Part shown: in pieces, positions 25,730 to 34,148 of the stretch
Numbering within the stretch: the first letter of the stretch is position 1
Layout: each line of letters starts with the position of its first letter
Origin: Paenibacillus sp. MAHUQ-63
GTDB taxonomy: Bacteria > Bacillota > Bacilli > Paenibacillales > NBRC-103111
Assembly: GCF_028765165.1 (NCBI RefSeq)
Contig: NZ_JARADB010000003.1
Span: 975,210-1,039,209 of the forward strand
Reading direction: 5' to 3'
DNA: 64,000 nucleotides
Notes under the pieces: model-generated
Seen by the model: only the letters and a program-made list of their open reading frames with translations
What the model was told of the DNA's origin: nothing
Database searches by the model: none
Translations under genes and position numbers: made by a program

Positions 25730-26699
25730 ATGAAATCTCCCAATCGGCGGCACACCGGAATCCCATATTCCCGGTTGAACTATCCGGTGTATTGGCCGAT
25801 CTTGCCGCTACACGGTAGCGGTTGCAATACGATTTATGACATAGGTAGGAGCCGCCACGCATAACCTTGGCTTTCCCGGCTGGCGGACCCTTCGGGTCCA
25901 CCGGATTCGCTCGCAGATGATCATCTCGGCTGAACCAATCCGAGCACCACTCCCAGACATTCCCGGAAACTTGATATAGGCCATAACCGTTGGGATGATA
26001 AGCATGCACCGGCGCCGTTCCGATGTAGCCGTCGCCCGCATTATTTTTCACAGGGAACTTCCCCTGCCAAATATTGCACATGTGCTGACCTTCCGGCTTC
26101 AGAAGATCTCCCCAGGGATATTTCTTCTGTACGAGACCGCCGCGCGCTGCAAACTCCCATTCCGCCTCCGTCAGAAGTCGCTTGCCGGCCCATCTGCAGT
26201 ATGCTTCCGCATCGGTCCAAGAGATGTGTACAACCGGATGATCCATCCGCTCGTCAATCGAGGAATCCGGACCTTCCGGCTGCCTCCAAAAGGCTCCTTC
26301 CACATTCCACCACCATGGAGTTGCTTGCGCCGCCTGGGCGAATTTAGCTGCCGTTTCCGCAGAAACCAACAGATGGAAAACATAGGACCAGCCAAACTTC
26401 TCCGCATCCGTTCGATATCCCGTTGCATCAACGAATCGTTCATATTCTGCGTTGGTGACCGTATAGGGTGATACATAAAAGGGACTGACGGTTACATGGC
26501 GGATCGGCCCCTCCCCATCAGAGGGAAAGCCTTCCTGGTCATCCGTCCCCATGAGGAAGGTACCGCCTTCCAGCAGAATCATTCCTTCCTTCGGGTCGGA
26601 GGGCTGCCTTGCTATGGGAGAGGTTGGCGACGCAAGCGCAGCAGAAACCTCTAAGGAGGCTTGGCGTGAAGCTGAGCAGCATGATGGTTTATTTGCCAT
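25728..26699 (-). CDS. Formylglycine-generating enzyme (sulfatase activator)
   Basis: 323 residues of the SUMF1/FGE family. It oxidises the Cys of the C-x-P-x-R motif in sulfatases to formylglycine with oxygen and copper. The C-terminal active-site stretch GGSYLCHKSYCNRYRVAARS, followed by NTPDSS, keeps both catalytic cysteines, C287 and C292, so this is a true FGE and not one of the many look-alikes of the fold. No signal peptide; cytoplasmic. Start supported by GGAGG. It lies next to a truncated sulfatase gene with a CGPSR motif and presumably also serves the intact sulfatase at 33-1529. Confidence 0.93.
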   Translation of the reverse strand: MANKPSCCSASRQASLEVSAALASPTSPIARQPSDPKEGMILLEGGTFLMGTDDQEGFPSDGEGPIRHVTVSPFYVSPYTVTNAEYERFVDATGYRTDAEKFGWSYVFHLLVSAETAAKFAQAAQATPWWWNVEGAFWRQPEGPDSSIDERMDHPVVHISWTDAEAYCRWAGKRLLTEAEWEFAARGGLVQKKYPWGDLLKPEGQHMCNIWQGKFPVKNNAGDGYIGTAPVHAYHPNGYGLYQVSGNVWEWCSDWFSRDDHLRANPVDPKGPPAGKAKVMRGGSYLCHKSYCNRYRVAARSANTPDSSTGNMGFRCAADWEIS

Positions 26700-26744
26700 A
26701 TAGAAAAAACCTCCAGAAAGAAAGTCATGCCATGTTTACAGTTG

Positions 26745-27327
26745 TTACTCCAATTCAGGAGTTGTGCCAAACCGTTTAATGATTTGGTCTGTATCTTCTT
26801 GGGAGTAACCTAAGGATGACAGGAAGCCCAGAATCGTCTTGATTGGCATGCCAAGAAAGATCGGATAAAGCGGATTATGCTCATCCACCTTCATCTGCAG
26901 CAAGATGTGCTTCACTTTATCTGCATGACGATCGTCTTTCAACCAGGTCTGCAGCGAGTGGAGCATTGTCAAGGGTTCCTTGACGTCTTCTGCAGCATAC
27001 GACACTTTCACGAAGTCGAATATCACGGGAGGAGGATCCGACAAGAATCTGAAACTCGCCCGACTCTACGGCGAACTTACCCAGATGCTCGACGTAATGG
27101 GAGAAGTCGCTATCCTTCAATTCAATTTCAACGGACTTCGTTTTGCCGGGGGCAAGCTCGATCTTCGAGAATCCTTTCAGTTCTTTAACCGCTTTGGGGA
27201 TGGAAGCCAAGATGTCGCTCACATACACTTGCACGACTTCTTTCCCGGTACGCTTGCCTACATTTCGTATGTCCACTGATACTGTCAGCAGATCGCCCTC
27301 TTTTATATTCTGGCTGGACAGCCGTAG
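26745..27327 (-). pseudogene. 3' remnant of a GH3 beta-glucosidase, frameshifted
   Basis: Only the end of a GH3 gene is left. The first part (27327 down to about 27020) encodes the Fn3-like C-terminal domain (VSVDIRNVGKRTGKEVVQVY, FSHYVEHLGKFAVESGEFQI, SSSRDIRL). The homology then moves to another frame (VKVSYAAEDVKEPLTMLHSL onward, ending PELE at 26745), so a single-base change near 27010-27030 breaks it. The whole catalytic barrel is missing: upstream of about 27328 the DNA belongs to a sulfatase gene on the other strand. Not expected to be functional. Confidence 0.75.
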
Positions 27328-28635
27328 AATATCGACCGTATCGCCGCAAGAGGAGTCCGTTTCGAGCAAGCCAGCTGCAACAGTCCTGTATGCGGGCCAA
27401 GCCGCTGTTCCTTAGCCGCAGGCTTATATCCTCATCGCTTAGGGAACCTTGAGAATTTCGTCAACTATCCGATAGAACAGCCAACCTATTACCAAGCCCT
27501 TCGACAAGCAGGGTATCGTGTTGCGATTATAGGCAAAAGCGATCTTCACAAAGGAGATCATTTCTATGGCATGAACGGTGACCTTCCCATCATGTATCAG
27601 CTTGGGTTTACAGATCCGCATGAAACCGAAGGGAAGATGAATGCAGCTTTTCGCAGAAACGGTTTAATGTCATTTGACATTAAACCTGATCAGGACGACC
27701 ATATCGCCGGCTCATTCCAAAGCTACTTACGGGATCAGGGACGTTTATCCGATTTCGTTGAAGATTACCGCAAACGCTTCGCTGAGTGGAAATATTATCA
27801 TGCTTGGCCATCCCCACTTCCAGCGGAGCATTTTCATGATAGTTACATAGGACGTAAATCTTGCGAGTTTCTGGAGCAGGTTTCCGGAGAAGCTCCTTGG
27901 CATTTATTCGTGAGCTTCGTTGGACCGCACGATCCGTGGGATGCTCCGGCCTCGTATGTGGATGCATTTCCCGACCAGACGTTTCCCCCTTCCATTGAGG
28001 ACGATCATGCCAATAAGCCGGAATGGATCAAGAAGAAAGCCAAGAAGCACACAGCCGGAATGACGGAAAGCGAGCTGCATCAAGTTAAGCGGCACTATGG
28101 CGCTGCCATCAAGTTGATCGACGATTGGGTGGGGAACATCTTAGACACCTTGGAGCAAAAGGGATTGTCCGATCAAACGGTTATCATTTTTTGCGCGGAC
28201 CACGGAGAGATGATGGGAGATCACGGGTTATTCCAGAAAAGCACGATGTACGAGGGTGCCTTGCGAATTCCGCTCATCATTGCGGACCCGAGGGCGACGA
28301 AAGTGGAGACAAGCAGCGCGCTGGCCGAATTGATGGATTTGCATCCAACCATTTTGGACTTCGCCGGTGTCGAGTACAAGAAGAGCAGCTTGGATGGCGT
28401 ATCGTTAGTTCCGTTATTAAAAGGAGAGGCCGTTCAGCATAAACCTTTCCAATTTAGCGAGTTAACGAATACCCGCATGATTTTCGACGGAAGATATAAG
28501 TTGATTCAAAATCATAACGATATCGACGAATTGTACGATCTTCAGGAGGATCCGCATGAGCTGATGAACATCATCAGGGAGAACGCCGCTCTATCGCAGC
28601 AGCTCTTGAAGCAGATGGCGAATGTAAGGAAATAG
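27328..28635 (+). pseudogene. Sulfatase gene lacking its 5' end, active site retained
   Basis: The reading frame is open from 27328 (after TAG at 27325-27327) to 28635 and reads as a sulfatase from NIDRIAARGVRFEQASCNSP onward. The catalytic motif C-G-P-S-R (27391-27405) is intact, as are GLYPHR, FVGPHDPWDAP and DHGEMMGDHGLF. Missing are the roughly 40-50 N-terminal residues with the first metal-binding Asp and any start codon; the first in-frame ATG (27571) lies downstream of the catalytic Cys. The break coincides with the head of the GH3 remnant, so both genes were cut by one rearrangement. The protein starting at 27571 would be inactive. Confidence 0.8.
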
Positions 28636-28677
28636 CCGGGTGTTAAAGCTTCATGAGCTTTAAGCGGATTATTGTTG

Positions 28678-28709
28678 AAGACGGGGTGTGCCGAAGCGCT
28701 CCCCGTCTT
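28678..28709. terminator. Convergent terminator between sulfatase remnant and GH2 gene
   Basis: 9-bp arms AAGACGGGG / CCCCGTCTT around a 14-base loop. A second small stem (TTAAAGCT / AGCTTTAA, 28643-28663) precedes it. Serves both converging genes. Confidence 0.75.
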
Positions 28710-28732
28710 TAGATGTGCCGCTTCGCTGCATC

Positions 28733-30433
28733 TTATTCTATACGACTTGTACTACGAAAATATTTTTTGACCACCTCGAAGGCCAGCTTCGGTCTGCGGT
28801 ACCTGTCCACGATGCCTTTACTATTCTGTGTCCCTGCACGGGACAGCAGCCAGCCCGTGTCCTCCACAACACGGCAATCGCAGAACTGCCAGATGAACAT
28901 GCCTGAAACATAAGGCTTCTGCATATACGCCGCCAGGTTACTTTCTATGATATCGGCATGCCGCTCTTCCGTCCCTCTGACCCTGGTGGAATCGCGAAGC
29001 CCATAGTAACCGTCGCCTCCGAATTCACTCATGATCATCGGCTTGCCAAGCCCTCCCCCAGCATCTGCCCAACTTCTTGCCTGGTCGCAGAGCACAGAGG
29101 GATCCTCGTTCGTATACCACTGAGGGTACAAGTTGTACGAAACAATATCAACCAGATCCAGGCACAGGTCCTTCTCCCGATGGTGTGTCGCATAGGTGAG
29201 AGGGCGCGAGCCGTCCATCTCCCGTATTTGTGTAAGCTGTTCTTTATAAAGCTCCCGTCCTTCAGGCGTGTGACTCGCGCATTCGTTCAGAATCCCCCAG
29301 ATGATAATGCTCGGATGATTGTAATGGCTGAGCACCATCTCCTCGTTGCAGGCAAGGCACTGTTCCTGACAACCCGGGCTCAGCATATGCTCCAATTGGA
29401 AGCCGCGGGCATGATTTTCCTCCCAGACCATCATTCCCCTTTCGTCGCATAAATCCAGGAAACGCTCGTCATTCGGATAATGACTTGTACGCACCGCGTT
29501 CGACCCTGCTGCCATCATGAGTTCCATATCCTGAACAATTAATGGGTAAGGAAAAGCCGCTCCGACCATCGGATGATCCTCATGACGATTAAAGCCCTTG
29601 AGTACGATATCTTTGTCATTGAGTTGAATTTTTCCGTTCAACGCGGTTACTTTGCGGAAGCCTACCCTTTCGATTAAATCATCGGAAGGAACGATCTCTC
29701 CATCGATATATAATTCCGCATCCAGGAGATACAAGACGGGGTTCGTGTTAGACCATGGCTCCGCATTCGGACAAACGACGGTACCATGAATAGCAGCTGT
29801 TGCACCGGCTTCGATGCAGGTCTTGCCCAGGACGAATTGGATTCCTGCTAGTCCCCCGCGAATTACGGCCTCGGCATCGCGTGTCCCGCTATTCTTGACG
29901 GTGACGGTGATTGCCCCTCCCCATACGCCATCTTGAAACCGTGGTGTGAATTGGATGCGCTCTATGAACACAGGAGATACAACTTCCAGTCCAACCGGAC
30001 GAATAATCCCCCCATACGTGTAGTAATCATTCGCAAAATGAAGCTTAGACTGCTCGTGAAATGAATTGTCAACGATGACGATAAGCTCATGGCGGCCTGG
30101 TTCCACATCATGAATCACATCGGTGTAAAATGGTGTATACGCATTGTAATGCGAGCCTACCTCCATACCGTTAAACAGAATCGTTGCCGTATGACTGACT
30201 CCTTTAAAATTGAACCGGATCGATGACTTCTCTGCAATGTCCACATATCTCCGGTAGATGCCTTTTCCCCGATAAGTTTGAAATGCCGGATGCATCTCCC
30301 AACATCCCGGAACGGGGAGCCGATAGCTATAGGTTTGCGGAACAGCTTCCTCCGCCAGCCATGGCTGGAAATCCCAATCCCCTTCCATTTCAATCACCTT
30401 GCGAATCTTATTGGTCTTGAATAAACGCAGCAT
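28733..30433 (-). CDS. Glycoside hydrolase family 2 (beta-glucuronidase/beta-galactosidase type)
   Basis: 566 residues. Order: jelly-roll sugar-binding domain (about 10-150), immunoglobulin-like domain (155-260) and TIM barrel (265-560). Acid/base E384 in WGILNE and nucleophile E470 in MSEFGG are present. The SEFGGDGYYG segment and overall length are closer to beta-glucuronidases than to large LacZ enzymes, but the sugar cannot be fixed by eye. No signal peptide, so it acts on imported oligosaccharides. Last gene of the operon begun by the binding lipoprotein at 33986. Strong GGAGGAGG site. Confidence 0.88.
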   Translation of the reverse strand: MLRLFKTNKIRKVIEMEGDWDFQPWLAEEAVPQTYSYRLPVPGCWEMHPAFQTYRGKGIYRRYVDIAEKSSIRFNFKGVSHTATILFNGMEVGSHYNAYTPFYTDVIHDVEPGRHELIVIVDNSFHEQSKLHFANDYYTYGGIIRPVGLEVVSPVFIERIQFTPRFQDGVWGGAITVTVKNSGTRDAEAVIRGGLAGIQFVLGKTCIEAGATAAIHGTVVCPNAEPWSNTNPVLYLLDAELYIDGEIVPSDDLIERVGFRKVTALNGKIQLNDKDIVLKGFNRHEDHPMVGAAFPYPLIVQDMELMMAAGSNAVRTSHYPNDERFLDLCDERGMMVWEENHARGFQLEHMLSPGCQEQCLACNEEMVLSHYNHPSIIIWGILNECASHTPEGRELYKEQLTQIREMDGSRPLTYATHHREKDLCLDLVDIVSYNLYPQWYTNEDPSVLCDQARSWADAGGGLGKPMIMSEFGGDGYYGLRDSTRVRGTEERHADIIESNLAAYMQKPYVSGMFIWQFCDCRVVEDTGWLLSRAGTQNSKGIVDRYRRPKLAFEVVKKYFRSTSRIE

Positions 30434-30457
30434 ATCTGTTCCTCCTCCAAATTTGCC

Positions 30458-31339
30458 TTACTCCTTAATCGCTCCGATCATGACGCCTTTTACGAAATAT
30501 TTTTGCAGGAACGGATATAGAAATAAAATCGGTACGGTTGCTATGATAATAGTCGCGTATTTGATGGTCTCTCCAATTGCCATCTGATCGGAGGTTCCGA
30601 CGCCGACAGACATGGCGTTCGTATCGTTACTAATTAAAATTTCCCTTAGGATCACCTGCAGCGGAAAATAGTCTCTTGTCTGCAGAAATATCGTCGCATA
30701 AAACCATGAATTCCAATGGGACACGCCGTAGAACAAAATCATAACGGCAACGACCGGCATGGACAGCGGGAGCACGATACGGAACAGAATGGTCCAGTCG
30801 CCGGCTCCGTCCATTCTCGCCGATTCCTCAAGACTTTCCGGGACAGATTGAAAGGCGGTGCGCATAATAATCAAATTAAAGGCACTAACCGCTGACGGCA
30901 GTATGATGGCCAAGCGAGTGTCCAGCAGGTCGAGATTTCTCATCAATAGATAAAGCGGAATTAATCCTCCTTCGAAAAACATGGTGAACACGATGAGAAA
31001 CATAACCGGATTCTTCAGCATGACCTGTTTGCGGGATAACGCGTAAGCCCCCAATGACGTCAACAAAATATTCAGGCCTGTACCTACGATTACGTAAAAA
31101 AATGTATTGCCAAACCCGGTCAATATATTCGGATTTCGAAAAACCATCCGGTAAGCATCAAGATTCCAACCATGCGGGTACAGCAGCAAGCCGCGGTTCT
31201 GTACGACATACTGCGGGTCGCTTAAGGATGAAAAAAGCACGTAGATCAAGGGATACAAGGTCATTAAAGAAATGAGGACCATTACAACAGTATTGCTCAG
31301 ATCAAAGACATGTTCCCCTAAGGAACGCTTCATAAGCAT
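30458..31339 (-). CDS. ABC permease, YtcP/LplC type
   Basis: 293 residues, six membrane helices, with an EAA loop (EESARMDGAGDWTILFRIVL) and the YtcP-type end FLQKYFVKGVMIGAIKE. Second permease of the GH2 importer. It starts 13 bp after the first permease, with AAGGGGG before the ATG. Partner of the LplB-type subunit upstream. Confidence 0.9.
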   Translation of the reverse strand: MLMKRSLGEHVFDLSNTVVMVLISLMTLYPLIYVLFSSLSDPQYVVQNRGLLLYPHGWNLDAYRMVFRNPNILTGFGNTFFYVIVGTGLNILLTSLGAYALSRKQVMLKNPVMFLIVFTMFFEGGLIPLYLLMRNLDLLDTRLAIILPSAVSAFNLIIMRTAFQSVPESLEESARMDGAGDWTILFRIVLPLSMPVVAVMILFYGVSHWNSWFYATIFLQTRDYFPLQVILREILISNDTNAMSVGVGTSDQMAIGETIKYATIIIATVPILFLYPFLQKYFVKGVMIGAIKE

Positions 31340-31351
31340 TTCGATTCCCCC

Positions 31352-32266
31352 TTACCACAATTTGGTATCCCCAAGCCTTTTGGCCGTCATGTTCGCTACA
31401 ATTAGCAAAGTAAAGCTGATCGCTGCATTGAATAAACCTACAGCAGCGCTATAGCTGTAGTTCGCTTCCAGGATCCCTTTCCGGTACACAAAGGTTTGAA
31501 TCACATCGGCCGTTTCATAGATGACCGGATTATACATGAGGATGATCTTCTCGAAACCGACCGTCATGAACTTACCGATGAATAAGATGAACATAATGGT
31601 AACCGTTGGCATGATGCCAGGAAGAGTAACATGCCATATTTGCCTCCACCTGCTGGCACCATCCATTCGCGCAGCCTCATACAGTGAGGGGTTGATGCTG
31701 CTGATGGCTGCCAGATATACGATGGAGCTCCACCCGATATTTTGCCAAATATCCGAGGAGATGTATGTCGTTCTGAACCAGCCAGGGGTACGCATAAAGG
31801 AGATGGGCTCCAATCCAATCAGCTCCAAGAGGTGGTTGATCATGCCGTCCCGTGCCAGAAAGTCGAACATCATGCCTACAATGACCACCATGGAGATAAA
31901 ATGCGGCATGTACGAAATGGTTTGAACTGCTCTTCGAAACACATGGCCCTTAATTTCATTTAGCAGCAAGGCGAAGATGATACCTGCCGGGAAGAAGAAG
32001 ACCAGGCTGTATAAGCTAAGCAGCAGTGTATTTTTGAGTATCCGTCCAAAATATACGCTTCCGAAGAATTCTTCGAAATGTTTGAAGCCTACCCAAGGAC
32101 TCCCGATGAATCCCTTGGCCGGAATAAAATCCTTGAATGCGATCTGCAGGCCATACATAGGGCCATATTGGAAAATAAGATAATACGCCAATACAGGCAG
32201 CAGCATGAAGTAAATCGTTCTATTCGTTCGGAGATCCTTGAGCAGCTTGATAACGAATATTTGCAA
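31352..32266 (-). CDS. ABC permease, LplB type
   Basis: About 304 residues, six membrane helices with the LplB-type opening (YFMLLPVLAYYLIFQYGPMYG) and an EAA loop (YEAARMDGASRWRQIWHVTL). I choose TTG at 32266 as start. The frame extends to a TTG at 32287, but the only ribosome site (AAGGAGG) lies inside that extension, seven bases before the TTG at 32266. A stem-loop separates it from the binding-protein gene. Confidence 0.9.
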   Translation of the reverse strand: MQIFVIKLLKDLRTNRTIYFMLLPVLAYYLIFQYGPMYGLQIAFKDFIPAKGFIGSPWVGFKHFEEFFGSVYFGRILKNTLLLSLYSLVFFFPAGIIFALLLNEIKGHVFRRAVQTISYMPHFISMVVIVGMMFDFLARDGMINHLLELIGLEPISFMRTPGWFRTTYISSDIWQNIGWSSIVYLAAISSINPSLYEAARMDGASRWRQIWHVTLPGIMPTVTIMFILFIGKFMTVGFEKIILMYNPVIYETADVIQTFVYRKGILEANYSYSAAVGLFNAAISFTLLIVANMTAKRLGDTKLW

Positions 32267-32318
32267 GTGACATCCTCCTTCTGGCAATCGTTATTTGAAA
32301 AAATGGGATGACAAAGAA

Positions 32319-32342
32319 AGCCGGAATCGATCCGTTCCGGCT
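32319..32342 (-). terminator. Hairpin between binding-protein and permease genes
   Basis: Stem AGCCGGAA / TTCCGGCT with an 8-base loop followed by TTCTTTG on the minus strand. It lies 10 bp behind the lipoprotein stop and 50 bp before the permease start, a place where partial termination or 3'-end protection keeps binding protein in excess. Confidence 0.6.
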
Positions 32343-32351
32343 CGTTGTTTC

Positions 32352-33986
32352 TTATCGCTTGGAATAGCGTTCGAATGCGCTCTGCTGGATTCGAATTGCC
32401 TCTTCAATGTCGAACTTCTTCAGCTTCTCTACATATTGAGGGAAATTATCAATGGGCTCTTCCCCCATAATAAACTTCACAATCATTTCATCGGAGAAGG
32501 TATTGATGTCATTCATAATGGAGGCGAGCTTCTTGCTTTCATCTGCCGTCAACGTCATTAGCGGCAGCTGCAGCTGATTCTTCGCTTTGGACCATATCTC
32601 CAGAGAGTCCAGCTGCTCCGGGTACTTCATTTGCTGGAGGAAGGACTCTACATCCTGAATGAAGGGTCCGCCATACTGAGAACGCATGAATTGCGCCTGC
32701 GCTTGCTTGAAGGTGAGCTTATTCGGGTTCGCCTTAATCGTATCCGTGAACACCGGCTTCCCGTTGACCACCTCATAGCTTTGCCCTTTAATCCCGAAGT
32801 TGAAGAGCATATTCCCGTCTTGTCCATAGGCATAATCCAGCCACTTGACGATCTTCTCCGGTTCCTTCGCTGCTGTTGTTATAGCAACCGAGTGTTCGCC
32901 AGGGTACGTCGGACTAATCATGCCCGCAGCCGGCGTATCTCCCTGTTTGAGGGTAGGATGCGGCAGCGCCGCCATTTTGAACCCGGGAACGGTATCTTTC
33001 ATCAAGTCTGTAAATTTACCGATTGTACCGCTGGAATAGCCGTATAGGATACCCAATTGGTTGTTGGATGTTTTGGCATCCTTGAGCTTGCCGTCGACAG
33101 CGGCGAAATCTTTATCAATGAGTCCGTCCTTATACCACCTGCGCATGGTTGTCAGGAAATCCTTGAATTCAGGCTGCATTTCGCCATAATAAATCTTTCC
33201 ATCCTTCTGATAAAACTTATCTAGAATCCCCCAAGCCCCGATCACAGCGTTCAGCAGCTCATTCCGTACCGTCGATACCTCCAGCAGGAAAGGGATTTCG
33301 TCCTTCTTGCCGTTCCCGTTCGGGTCTTTGTCGCGGAAGGCGATCATCACCTTTTCCCACTCGTCAATCGTTGTTGGCATTCCTAGCCCTACTTTATCCA
33401 GCCAATCCTTGCGGATGACAGGACCGTAATAAACCTTAATCTTGTCATCTCCGCGAATGAACGGGAAGGCATAAATATCGCCTTTATCGGTTTTAATCAT
33501 GCTGGCGACATCCGGATGCTCCGACAAGTATTTCTTGAAGTTCGGTGCATGTCGGTCAATCAAATCGTTCAATCGAATAATCGTTCCATCATCAATTGCA
33601 CTTTGCGGACCGCGAGCCACATTGAACCAGTTCGTTTGAATGACGTCCGTCAAATTCCTGGATGCCACCATGAGATTAAATTGCTCCTGAATTTGCGTAC
33701 CGCCTCCAGTCGGATGTTTGAAATCGACCTTAGTGCCGGTGATTTTCTCCATCTCCTTATATGCCGCATTCTCGTTGAAATTCTTCAATGAGATCGCGGA
33801 ATCTCCATCCAGCTCCACCCAGTAGCTGAATGCTTTCGGGTACTCGGATGAGGCGGAGGATGTATTGGGTTTCGGAGAAGCCCCTCCTTCTGTCGACGGG
33901 TTCGACGTACAACCTGCCACGATTGCTGCCGTCAAGATCGTTGTTAGTGCAATCCTTGTCGCTTTCTTGCCATCTGCTTTGTTCAC
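32352..33986 (-). CDS. Sugar-binding lipoprotein, LplA type
   Basis: 544 residues, the long LplA class of binding protein typical for complex oligosaccharides in Paenibacillus. Lipoprotein signal with lipobox ending at C26 (AIVAGC), then a Ser/Thr/Gly-rich linker. The start is a GTG with AAGGAGGG eight bases upstream. First gene of the importer-GH2 operon, behind the membrane AraC regulator. Confidence 0.9.
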   Translation of the reverse strand: MNKADGKKATRIALTTILTAAIVAGCTSNPSTEGGASPKPNTSSASSEYPKAFSYWVELDGDSAISLKNFNENAAYKEMEKITGTKVDFKHPTGGGTQIQEQFNLMVASRNLTDVIQTNWFNVARGPQSAIDDGTIIRLNDLIDRHAPNFKKYLSEHPDVASMIKTDKGDIYAFPFIRGDDKIKVYYGPVIRKDWLDKVGLGMPTTIDEWEKVMIAFRDKDPNGNGKKDEIPFLLEVSTVRNELLNAVIGAWGILDKFYQKDGKIYYGEMQPEFKDFLTTMRRWYKDGLIDKDFAAVDGKLKDAKTSNNQLGILYGYSSGTIGKFTDLMKDTVPGFKMAALPHPTLKQGDTPAAGMISPTYPGEHSVAITTAAKEPEKIVKWLDYAYGQDGNMLFNFGIKGQSYEVVNGKPVFTDTIKANPNKLTFKQAQAQFMRSQYGGPFIQDVESFLQQMKYPEQLDSLEIWSKAKNQLQLPLMTLTADESKKLASIMNDINTFSDEMIVKFIMGEEPIDNFPQYVEKLKKFDIEEAIRIQQSAFERYSKR

Positions 33987-34148
33987 CTGCTAAGCCCTCC
34001 TTGATTGTCTACGTTAGGAGCCTGCCGATCTGAAGGATGTTCTGGCCCTTGCTGCTACAATAACCGAACCGGCTTGACGGTTAAAGAATATGGATTTTAT
34101 ATAAGTTATCTCTCCTTAACATCTCGACTTATCCATTCTCAATATGGC

